16,909 nt of DNA from Microcaldota archaeon (GTDB taxonomy: Archaea; Micrarchaeota; Micrarchaeia; Anstonellales; Bilamarchaeaceae), in the NCBI GenBank assembly GCA_016180665.1, contig JACPAS010000008.1:1-16909 (forward strand). The letters run 5' to 3'. The notes beneath the pieces are model-generated. The model was not told the DNA's origin, made no database searches, and saw only the letters and a list, made by a program, of their open reading frames with translations. The position numbers were made by a program, and so were the translations under genes. Shown piece after piece: positions 1 to 6,371 of the stretch (its first letter is position 1; each line of letters opens with the position of its first letter).

Positions 1-489
1 AGGCCTAGCTTCGATAATGCTTCTACTAACTAGTAATGATTTAAGCGTGCATACTGCAGCATATACTGGAACTACGAAGACTATGGGAAAATGTGTGGCT
101 AGAAGGGCAGAAACTACGCCAAGAGCATGAATTAACCCATTTGATGCTCTAGATACTACCTCCTCAAATGGATTTGGTCTACTGAAAAATGTCTTTATTC
201 TTCCGGGAGTAGTCCTGCTTTGAGTATGTTGAAAGATCTCCTTAAATCCACGCTCGTCTATATCAATTAGTCTAACGGATTCATGTAGTTCGCGTTTTAG
301 TCTTCCAAGCTTCTCCATTAGTATGTGTGTATCCTCTATTTCTGAAGGGAGCATAAGAAAGCCATGGTTTTTGCCTTCTAAACTATCGGCTTGTCTTTTA
401 TATTTTGCAACAACTCTGCTAAGTGGCTTCAATGCACGCTCAACCATTCGTTTGGTTCTAGGTGAAACTGAACGATCTAAATGTTGCAT
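1..489 (-). CDS. Membrane protein of unknown function, 3' part cut by window edge
   Basis: An open frame runs on the minus strand from an ATG at 489 to the left edge with no stop, giving 163 codons. I translated it by hand. The first ~115 residues are charged and probably cytoplasmic (start MQHLDRSVSPRTKRMVERAL). From about residue 118 a long hydrophobic stretch begins (GLIHALGVVSALLATHFPIV and on), consistent with one or two membrane segments. I do not recognise the family. The start is supported by a TATA-like box (CTTTAAAAG on the minus strand) about 27 bases upstream and by divergence from the HerA-like gene. The opposite-strand ORF in this stretch is taken as a shadow. Function is unknown and the C-terminus is missing. 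Confidence 0.7.
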   Translation of the reverse strand, partial: MQHLDRSVSPRTKRMVERALKPLSRVVAKYKRQADSLEGKNHGFLMLPSEIEDTHILMEKLGRLKRELHESVRLIDIDERGFKEIFQHTQSRTTPGRIKTFFSRPNPFEEVVSRASNGLIHALGVVSALLATHFPIVFVVPVYAAVCTLKSLLVSRSIIEARP

Positions 490-511
490 AGTTATATTCG
501 GAGAGGAAAGT

Positions 512-520
512 CTTTTAAAG
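512..520 (-). promoter_or_regulatory. TATA-like box for the left-edge membrane protein gene
   Basis: CTTTAAAAG on the minus strand is centred about 27 bases upstream of the ATG at 489. This is the distance expected for a leaderless archaeal transcript. No ribosome binding site lies between it and the start. Confidence 0.5.
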
Positions 521-557
521 TTATAGATATTGGGAATAGATAGATATTGATGATTAC

Positions 558-568
558 GTTTTTAAAAT
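558..568 (+). promoter_or_regulatory. TATA-like box for the HerA-like operon
   Basis: GTTTTTAAAAT is centred about 27 bases before the ATG at 590, again a leaderless geometry. With the box at 512-520 it makes the 100-base interval 490-589 a divergent promoter region. I see nothing else in it. Confidence 0.5.
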
Positions 569-589
569 CCAAAGTTGAAGTAAAAAGTA

Positions 590-2026
590 ATGGACCTATC
601 ATATATCCTATCTAAAGAACTAGCTAAGAAAATGATTCTCGTTCATCCGCCTGAACCAAGAAAAGAGCTGCTGCTTTCAGGTATCAGTGATGGACTTTAC
701 CTTGGGAAAACAAGATACACCAACACACCTGTTTTTTGGGATTTTAAAAGGCTGATTAATCCCCATGTCTCAATTGTTGGGATTACTGGAAGCGGAAAAT
801 CCTATTTAGTTAAAACCTTTCTTACTCGTGCATCTCTTATTTGGAATTCAAATGCGATAATTATTGACTGGGTTGGCGAATATGAGAATTGGGTAAAACA
901 GGCAGGGGGAAAAGTAATCAAACTTGGGAAAGAGAAGCTAAACTTATTGGACCTGGTTGGGGTACAGAAAAGGGAACGCATCCAGCAAATTGTTTCTGCT
1001 TTGGATGTTCTGCTTAATTTGAAGGAAAATTCTGAACAGAGAGATGAAATTGAAGAGGCACTGGAAGAGGTTTATTCCACAAAAAGCAAGCCGACCCTAA
1101 TAGATGTCGGAAACATACTTGAGAAAAAAGGCTACAAGAAGGCAGCGAGACTGGTTAAAAGATTTACAAGTGAAGGAAGTGACTTTTTTGCTGGTAAATC
1201 CACACTTAATATAAAAAGCCTAATTAATTCTGGGTTGGTTTGTTTAGATCTTCATGATCTGCCAACAGAGGAAATGCGCAGTTTGGCTGGCTTAACAATT
1301 TTGCAGTATATAAAAGAAATAATGAGGAAGGAAGGAATAGAAGAGGAGAAGGGAATCAAGTTATTCGTTGTTTTGGATGAGGCCTGGAAAATTGCAAGTG
1401 ATGAAAGAAGCGATGTTATTACCATTGTAAGGGAAGGAAGGAAGTATAACTTTGCATTGATCGTAGCAAGCCAGAACCCCACAGACATTCATAAAACAAT
1501 ATTCAGCAATGTTGGAACGATGTTTGTTCTTAGACTCGTGCTAAATGAGTTTAGAAGCTACGTAAAGAATTCAGTTGGGTATTCAGATTTTATAGATAGT
1601 GAAATATCTAAATTCGGAGTCGGTGATGCTGCAATTAATATGATTTTTGCAGAAAGACAGGCAAAGTCTACGACCTTCTTACTTAATAAGATTGATGGAG
1701 AAGAACCTTTATTTCTGTTGAAGATCGTCGGTGATGGTATGGAGGTAGAAATCGAGAGAGACCAACTAATGAAGATGCTCTATGAGCTTGGTTTGAATGA
1801 AAGCCAATTAGGTATCTTAAAGTTGGAATTCGAAAAGAATGATGGCCTTCTTGATGCTGAGAATATTGTCGGCCTTCTTGAAAAATTTGGTTACTCGAAA
1901 TCTTCTATAATTGCATTCCTGAGACAGCTTGGAATTGAAGAAAAAGACATTATAAAGATATTCTCGCTGGTTAAGATGAGAAAAGCTACAAAAGGCGTAG
2001 TTAATGTAGTGGTCGAGGACGAATGA
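590..2026 (+). CDS. HerA/VirB4-like ATPase (FtsK-HerA superfamily)
   Basis: This 478-residue ATP-driven translocase or helicase-type protein belongs to the RecA-fold FtsK/HerA class. Walker A is GITGSGKS at residues 64-71. A HerA-like strand with an acidic patch follows (IIIDWVGEYENW, about 90-102). Walker B is LFVVLDEAW (D263, E264), and the sensor stretch is ASQNP at 293-297. The N-terminal 60 residues form a small domain, and the C-terminal ~150 residues are an alpha-rich tail without a motif I recognise. Family members act as hexameric DNA pumps in end resection with NurA, or in conjugation. Neither NurA nor Mre11 is adjacent, so the role is open. It is the first gene of an operon, and its stop overlaps the next start (ATGA at 2023). 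Confidence 0.85.
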   Translation: MDLSYILSKELAKKMILVHPPEPRKELLLSGISDGLYLGKTRYTNTPVFWDFKRLINPHVSIVGITGSGKSYLVKTFLTRASLIWNSNAIIIDWVGEYENWVKQAGGKVIKLGKEKLNLLDLVGVQKRERIQQIVSALDVLLNLKENSEQRDEIEEALEEVYSTKSKPTLIDVGNILEKKGYKKAARLVKRFTSEGSDFFAGKSTLNIKSLINSGLVCLDLHDLPTEEMRSLAGLTILQYIKEIMRKEGIEEEKGIKLFVVLDEAWKIASDERSDVITIVREGRKYNFALIVASQNPTDIHKTIFSNVGTMFVLRLVLNEFRSYVKNSVGYSDFIDSEISKFGVGDAAINMIFAERQAKSTTFLLNKIDGEEPLFLLKIVGDGMEVEIERDQLMKMLYELGLNESQLGILKLEFEKNDGLLDAENIVGLLEKFGYSKSSIIAFLRQLGIEEKDIIKIFSLVKMRKATKGVVNVVVEDE

Positions 2027-2730
2027 ACGAAGAGGAAAAAATAGTTATTCCGGCAAAAATGAAAAAAACATTAGCTAAACTAGCCCCATTACTTGGGGAG
2101 TTGGGATTTAACAAAATAAATTTTAAAAAAGACGAGCTTAGCGTTGAGAAAGCTCATGGAGAGGACTTGCAGGGAAAACAGTATCTTCATTATAGGATTG
2201 TTTTTGGAAAAAAAGAGATATTGTTTATTTATTCTATCCCGGGTCATTTGAGTAAAAGAAGAAGATTAATAGAAGTTTACCCAGTTTTGCTGAATACACT
2301 TAAGATAATTGAGGATTACTATGAAATTAACGCGTATAATCTGGTTTCGCCTTTGTTAGAGCTTCTTGGAGAACTTGAAAAAGCAATGGACAAAGACGTC
2401 GTTGATGTTTCATCTGAACTAGAAGACCTGAAAGAGAAGCATAATTCTCTGACAAAAAAATACGAAGATTTAGTTCATTCAAGTGAGCAGAATGCAAGGA
2501 TTCTTTTGGAAGCTGAACGAAAGTCTGAAGAGCAGAAGAAAAGGCTTGAACAATTGGAGTCATTAGGGGATGAAACACTCAAAGAAGAATTATTCAAATG
2601 GGTAAAACTTCATAGTGGAGTTATTGATTTGGAGCAGTTTTGCAAAGCCTATAATTTACCTGTGAAAAGGGCAGAAGAAGGTCTGAATAACCTGATAAAG
2701 GAAGGGTATATAAAGAAGAAAAGTGATTAA
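2023..2730 (+). CDS. Coiled-coil protein with C-terminal winged-helix-like domain, function unknown
   Basis: The 235 residues divide into three parts. A globular mixed region (1-115) includes a strand-rich stretch around HYRIVFGKKEILFIYSI. A charged coiled coil spans about 120-180, with many E, K and L in heptad-like spacing. A compact helical segment at 185-232 (for example EEGLNNLIKEGYIKKK) looks like a winged helix ending in the usual 'I..G.I' turn. The start ATG overlaps the stop of the HerA-like gene by ATGA, with GAGG four bases upstream, so translation is probably coupled. Its position suggests a partner or DNA adaptor for that ATPase, but this is inference and I do not recognise the family. 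Confidence 0.75.
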   Translation: MNEEEKIVIPAKMKKTLAKLAPLLGELGFNKINFKKDELSVEKAHGEDLQGKQYLHYRIVFGKKEILFIYSIPGHLSKRRRLIEVYPVLLNTLKIIEDYYEINAYNLVSPLLELLGELEKAMDKDVVDVSSELEDLKEKHNSLTKKYEDLVHSSEQNARILLEAERKSEEQKKRLEQLESLGDETLKEELFKWVKLHSGVIDLEQFCKAYNLPVKRAEEGLNNLIKEGYIKKKSD

Positions 2731-2841
2731 ATGACAAGCTACATATTCCAGGTGTTAAAGAACTATTCAACAGAGAGAAAATTTGTAATAATGAAAGAGC
2801 TTAGTAAGTCTATATTTGATATTTTTAAGGGAGCAAAATGA
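2731..2841 (+). CDS. 36-residue small protein ORF filling the operon gap
   Basis: An ATG directly follows the TAA of the upstream gene. The frame stays open for 36 codons, starting MTSYIFQVLKNYSTERK and ending SIFDIFKGAK. It stops with a TGA that overlaps the ATG of GGGPS (ATGA at 2838-2841). GTGAT at 2723-2727 could pair with the 16S rRNA 3' end. The exact tiling between two genes, with coupled junctions like the rest of the operon, argues for a real gene. The protein would be basic and helical, with no recognisable motif. The alternative is that this is untranslated spacer with a chance ORF. Confidence 0.5.
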   Translation: MTSYIFQVLKNYSTERKFVIMKELSKSIFDIFKGAK

Positions 2842-3599
2842 TGAAAGTTGAAAAGTATATACTGGAAGAACTTGAGAAGAAAGGCGGGCTCTTATTTTCA
2901 GTTATAGATCCAATGGATTATAGTAGCTTGGAAAATGCTATAAAAACTGCCAAAAATACCAGCGACGCTGGTGTTGATGTGGTTCTCATTGGGGGAAGCA
3001 CTGGTGTTCAGGGTGAAATGCTCGATAAAGTAACACAGCAGATAAAAGAAGTCGTGAATGTTCCAGTTGTACTTTTCCCTGGAAACATTGGAACAGTTAC
3101 TAGATATGCAGATGCAGTTTATTTCATGTCACTTTTGAATTCTAAGAATACCTATTGGATTACTAAGGCGCAGATGCTTGCTGCACCGATGGTCAAACAG
3201 TATAAAATTGAACCGTTACCAGTTGGGTATATCGTGGTTGAACCTGGAGGAACCGTCGGCTGGGTTGGTGAGGCAGATGTTATTCCACGCAATAAGCCGA
3301 AGATAGCTGGCGCACTTGCTTTGGCTGCGGAGTATATGGGTTTTAGATTTATTTTAACTGATGCTGGAAGTAATCCCACAGAAGGACATATTCCATTGGA
3401 TATGGTTAAGGCGGTTTCTTCTCTTGTTTCTGTACCCTATATAGTTGCAGGCGGAATTAGAAAGCCCGAGGAAGCAAAGGCAATAATTAAAGCTGGCGCG
3501 GATATTATTCAGGTTGGAACTGCTTTTGAAAATGGCGCCGGATTAGAGAAGATGAAACAGATGGTCAAGGCAGTTAGAGAAGGGGCTAAACAAAAATAA
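2838..3599 (+). CDS. Geranylgeranylglyceryl phosphate synthase (GGGPS)
   Basis: This TIM-barrel enzyme joins sn-glycerol-1-phosphate to geranylgeranyl diphosphate, the first ether-bond step of archaeal membrane lipids (EC 2.5.1.41). Visible family motifs in its 253 residues are IGGST at 51-55, FPGN at 80-83, SLLNS at about 98-102, YIVVEPGGTVGWVG at 131-144, DAGSN at 175-179 and AGGIR at 204-208. The last of these belongs to the phosphate-binding end of the barrel. Length is typical. Two adjacent ATGs are possible. GGGAG at 2829-2833 sits 4 bases from the first and 7 from the second, so 2841 may be the true start. The gene is last in the HerA-like operon and abuts the convergent lipoprotein gene with no spacer. 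Confidence 0.93.
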   Translation: MMKVEKYILEELEKKGGLLFSVIDPMDYSSLENAIKTAKNTSDAGVDVVLIGGSTGVQGEMLDKVTQQIKEVVNVPVVLFPGNIGTVTRYADAVYFMSLLNSKNTYWITKAQMLAAPMVKQYKIEPLPVGYIVVEPGGTVGWVGEADVIPRNKPKIAGALALAAEYMGFRFILTDAGSNPTEGHIPLDMVKAVSSLVSVPYIVAGGIRKPEEAKAIIKAGADIIQVGTAFENGAGLEKMKQMVKAVREGAKQK

Positions 3600-4235
3600 T
3601 TAGTAAGTCCATCTACTTTGGGGGGTTTCGTGATCTTTTTTCTCTTTATCAGAATATTCTTCATCACTGATTTGATACGCAGTTGCTGAACTTTCTCCAG
3701 GTTCAGAATCTGGGTCTGAAGGTGGTAAGTAGAAACTCTCTTTTTTAACCTTTAGAAGATAGGTCTTATTTGGAAGAATACACCATTCTTTAAATGTGAA
3801 AACTTTTGGTGGAGCATCTACAAAAACGTTCTCTGCTGCTTTGTTTATGTTTTCAGGATTAGATTTATCATAGGTTATATAATTTTTTTCAAAGGTCGGC
3901 TTAAGATAAAGTCTGGCTGGTGGAAGTTGAAGCTTTACCTCTTCACTATTAACCTTCGCATAAAATCCTTCATCGCTTTTGTAATTTCCGTATATTGTAT
4001 CTCCTGAGAAAAAAGCAAACTCATAATAAAGACACTTTGTTCCGGTCATTGGAGAGACTACACCAACACCAGTGAATTTAATTTTTTGATAATCGCTTTT
4101 CATAAGATCAACTCCATCCTCTGTTGTTTGTTCGGTTTTTGTTAAACTAGTAGTGGGATCTATATTTACAGTTTTAGAAACGCAACCTGAAATGAATACC
4201 ATGGCCAAAAGAAATAGTGCCCCATAGAATTTCAT
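3600..4235 (-). CDS. Lipoprotein with a GIDE-like domain
   Basis: The 211 residues start with a short signal peptide and lipobox (FISGC, lipidated Cys about 18), so the protein is expected to be membrane-anchored facing outward. The mature part, about residues 53-170, follows the pattern of the GIDE domain known from MUL1/MULAN-type proteins. It opens with a 'G.V..P.TG..C.YYE' segment (GVGVVSPMTGTKCLYYEF). A strand pair follows with GFYAKV and an L.LPPARL segment. It closes with a 'F.E..ILP...Y.L..' segment (FTFKEWCILPNKTYLLKV). The C-terminal 40 residues are polar and probably disordered. The domain call rests on pattern recognition, not a search. There is no RING domain. The gene is convergent with GGGPS and divergent from the GS homologue. 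Confidence 0.7.
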   Translation of the reverse strand: MKFYGALFLLAMVFISGCVSKTVNIDPTTSLTKTEQTTEDGVDLMKSDYQKIKFTGVGVVSPMTGTKCLYYEFAFFSGDTIYGNYKSDEGFYAKVNSEEVKLQLPPARLYLKPTFEKNYITYDKSNPENINKAAENVFVDAPPKVFTFKEWCILPNKTYLLKVKKESFYLPPSDPDSEPGESSATAYQISDEEYSDKEKKDHETPQSRWTY

Positions 4236-4251
4236 ATTTAAGTTTTGGGAG

Positions 4252-4267
4252 TTAAGTATATAAGTTT
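4252..4267. promoter_or_regulatory. Shared A+T core (GTATATAAG) in the divergent lipoprotein/GS-homologue promoter
   Basis: The near-symmetric GTATATAAG core is centred near 4260, about 25 bases from the lipoprotein ATG (4235) on the minus strand and about 36 from the ATG at 4296 on the plus strand. Read forward, it would give a short leader carrying GGTG (4287-4290), a plausible ribosome binding site six bases before 4296. The lipoprotein transcript would be leaderless. Confidence 0.45.
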
Positions 4268-4295
4268 ATTTTTGTTAGCTAGATATGGTGTTTGA

Positions 4296-5663
4296 ATGAC
4301 CGCTGTTGATGAAGTACTTAAGTATATTGCAACAAATGAGATAAAATGGGTAGATTTTCAATTTTTTGGAATAAACGGCCAACTGCATAGAGTGAGTTTA
4401 TCTAAAAATGAATTTGATGAGACCAGTTTTAGTAAGGGTGTAAATGCTGCTAACTTATTAAAAGTATTTGAAAAGGAAGAGACGGACTTGTTGTTGTTGC
4501 CTGATCCTGATACCTCTGCAAGGATTCCCTGGGAAGTTTCCACAATTAGACTAATTTGCAACATCGCCACTGCAGTAAGTAATGAAAGGTTTTTGAAAGA
4601 CTCAAGATACGTAATTGAACGAGTAGAAACAAACCTTTCTGCAATGGGAATTAAGAATGCTAAAATTGCTGCTGATGTCGAATTTCATATATTTGAAACA
4701 GTGACTACCGACAGGACTGCACCAGGAAGAGGAAGTGGAAGTCTTATGGATTCCAGAGAAGCATGGTGGGGACCTTCTGCATATGCAAATAAAAAAAATG
4801 GGTCGTTCGTAGCACAGCCAACTGATACGCTCTACGCAGCAAGAGTTCAGATTTCTGATACACTGGAGGAGAATTTTGGCGTTGCTATTGATTCTCATTC
4901 ACACGGAAGTTCTCCAACCGGCCAACAAAGCTTAAGCATTGGGGAACTTGGTTTAAAACAAGCTGCAGATGCATTGGTAACTACGAAATTTGTTGCAAGG
5001 AATTTAACTGCAATAGCAAATGCCACGTGTACGTTTATGCCATTGGCAGTGCAAGGGGAAGGCGGAAGTAGCCTTAACATAAAGCAGAGCTTGTGGAAAA
5101 CTGCAGACAGCAATATATTCTATGATGCAAATGATAGTTATGCGCAATTAAGTCAAAATGGCAGATATTACATTGGCGGGTTGCTTGAACATGCACCTGC
5201 GCTGTGTGTATTTGCAAATCCAACGAGTAATTCTTACAAACGATTAGCTGTGAACCCGATGTTCTTGGGATGGAGTAAGATTAACAAACAGGCAGCGGTC
5301 CAAGTCCCACACCAGAAGAAAAATGACAGAGATGGTAAGGCAGTTGTATATAAATTGTCTGATCCTTCCGTAAATTCTTATCTTGCATATGCTGCTGTCT
5401 TGGCAGCAGGAATTGATGGAATAAAGAATAAAACCGATCCTGGAGATCCAACTGATGACAGTTCAAAACTCAAAGGCAAGATGAAGAAGATGCCTGAAAG
5501 TCTAAGAGACGCAATTGAAGCGCTGGAAAGTGATACTAAATTTATAAAAGGAATATTTCCACCTGAATTGCTTGGGGATTATCTGGATTTGAAACTGTTT
5601 GAGCACATGGAAAATCAGAAAGCAGTTAGTGGGCATGAACTGAATAGATATTTTGACGTTTAG
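4296..5663 (+). CDS. Glutamine synthetase type I homologue, active site lost (pseudo-GS)
   Basis: At 455 residues this has the length and scaffold of archaeal GSI. Conserved scaffold segments include DLLLLPDPDT, the TFMP segment, KQSLW, YYIGGLLEHAPALC, NPTSNSYKRL and the 'DPS.N.YLA.AA.LAAGIDGIKNK' stretch. The catalytic positions are replaced. The FDGSS loop is NAANL near residue 50. The metal ligands in 'G.E.EF' are AADVEF at 125-130, keeping one E and changing one to D. The 'HHE....GQ.E' glutamates are absent at 201-214. The metal and ATP-side histidines of 'GSGMHVHQS' are SSLNIKQS (N261, K263). The 'GYEAP' E is lost near 320. NRS...R is NKQAAVQ, and RIEFR is AVVYK at 349-353. It is very unlikely to make glutamine. 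A regulatory, structural or different ligand-binding role is possible. Its 3' end overlaps the convergent membrane-protein gene by four bases. Confidence 0.85.
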   Translation: MTAVDEVLKYIATNEIKWVDFQFFGINGQLHRVSLSKNEFDETSFSKGVNAANLLKVFEKEETDLLLLPDPDTSARIPWEVSTIRLICNIATAVSNERFLKDSRYVIERVETNLSAMGIKNAKIAADVEFHIFETVTTDRTAPGRGSGSLMDSREAWWGPSAYANKKNGSFVAQPTDTLYAARVQISDTLEENFGVAIDSHSHGSSPTGQQSLSIGELGLKQAADALVTTKFVARNLTAIANATCTFMPLAVQGEGGSSLNIKQSLWKTADSNIFYDANDSYAQLSQNGRYYIGGLLEHAPALCVFANPTSNSYKRLAVNPMFLGWSKINKQAAVQVPHQKKNDRDGKAVVYKLSDPSVNSYLAYAAVLAAGIDGIKNKTDPGDPTDDSSKLKGKMKKMPESLRDAIEALESDTKFIKGIFPPELLGDYLDLKLFEHMENQKAVSGHELNRYFDV

Positions 5664-6127
5664 GAAGGATTAATTTCTTCCTGTTCTCTTTTATCTGTCT
5701 TATTTTTCCATATTTTTACTAGAAATAGACCTGTACCACCTGCAGCTCCGCCGATTATTCCAACAAGAGCAACATCTGGACGTAGTTGGTAGGCTAAAAA
5801 ACTAATAGTTAAAACAGCTAAGTCAGCAAATGCACCGGCTGTAAGAACCAAACTAAGGATCTTGTCTACAGGCGACTTTGGTAGAAAAGAATTAGTAACT
5901 GTGCTGTGGCTCTGTTTCATCTCAGGTCGCTTCCACATTATCCATCTTTTATTTTTAGCACTAGGAATTGCAGTTTTTCTAGCTGCCCCTAACAGAATAA
6001 TAGGCTCTTGAGTTGGTTCCAGAACCAAAGGTGGATGAGGTCCTAGTAGAGGCCTATTTTGAAGACTAGCCCCCTCCGGCTTTGTAGTGATCCGTTTTGT
6101 TCTAAGTGAGAATAGCTTTAAACGCAT
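5660..6127 (-). CDS. Small membrane protein, two predicted helices, function unknown
   Basis: The 155 residues begin with a basic, proline-rich N-terminal half (1-80) that is probably disordered and cytoplasmic. Two hydrophobic segments follow, at about 88-112 (LSLVLTAGAFADLAVLTISF) and 118-138 (ALVGIIGGAAGGTGLFLVKI), joined by a short polar turn. The C-terminus is charged (KNKTDKREQEEINPS). The glycine-rich second helix could pack or oligomerise. A TATA-like box, TTTATAAA on the minus strand, lies about 27 bases before the ATG at 6127, supporting this start and a leaderless transcript. I do not recognise the family. Confidence 0.65.
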   Translation of the reverse strand: MRLKLFSLRTKRITTKPEGASLQNRPLLGPHPPLVLEPTQEPIILLGAARKTAIPSAKNKRWIMWKRPEMKQSHSTVTNSFLPKSPVDKILSLVLTAGAFADLAVLTISFLAYQLRPDVALVGIIGGAAGGTGLFLVKIWKNKTDKREQEEINPS

Positions 6128-6149
6128 AATTTAATTATGTTAAATTATG

Positions 6150-6158
6150 TTTATAAAT
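6150..6158 (-). promoter_or_regulatory. TATA-like box for the small membrane protein gene
   Basis: ATTTATAAA on the minus strand is centred about 27 bases upstream of the ATG at 6127. It fits a leaderless archaeal promoter. Confidence 0.5.
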
Positions 6159-6175
6159 GTACTACCCACCAAGTG

Positions 6176-6318
6176 TGTCAAAATGTTCGCACTCACCACC
6201 AGTGAAACACTGGTGGCATGCTCACTTCGTTCGGAGTGCTCACCTAACAACATTTTGACAGATGATGATTTCCATCTGCATTTCTTAGTGCCACCAGTCA
6301 GATAGACTGGTGGAAATC
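6176..6318. repeat. Nested perfect inverted repeats; candidate structured RNA or small repeat element
   Basis: A perfect 12-base inverted repeat (TGTCAAAATGTT at 6176-6187, AACATTTTGACA at 6249-6260) encloses two hairpins. The first is CCACCAGTG (6196-6204) and CACTGGTGG (6208-6216) with an AAA loop. The second is CACTTC (6223-6228) and GGAGTG (6233-6238) with a GTTC loop and one G-T pair. An alternative six-base pairing, GCACTC (6189-6194) with GAGTGC (6234-6239), competes with the second. Next to this block lies a related hairpin, CCACCAGTC (6291-6299) and GACTGGTGG (6305-6313). It is flanked by GATTTCCA (6267-6274) and TGGAAATC (6311-6318). There is no ORF, and I do not recognise a tRNA, riboswitch or known repeat family. 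Confidence 0.7.
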
Positions 6319-6324
6319 AACGGA

Positions 6325-6348
6325 TTTATATAATTCTACTTATATATC
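6325..6348 (+). promoter_or_regulatory. rad50: rad50 promoter with two TATA-like boxes
   Basis: TTTATATAA (6325-6333) and CTTATATATC (6340-6349) precede the rad50 ATG at 6372. The second is about 28 bases away and would give a leaderless RNA. The first would give a short leader carrying GGTGG (6363-6367), a possible ribosome binding site. Confidence 0.45.
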
Positions 6349-6371
6349 AAAACACTCTTTTTGGTGGTCTT

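Noticed and set aside
323..526. 67-codon plus-strand ORF at the left end
   Set aside because: It lies opposite a longer open minus-strand frame that has a well-placed promoter, and its translation has no coherent domain; treated as a shadow.
6160..6371. tRNA or CRISPR array in the inverted-repeat spacer
   Set aside because: There is no cloverleaf with T-loop and acceptor consensus. The repeated arms occur only twice, with no regular spacer length.
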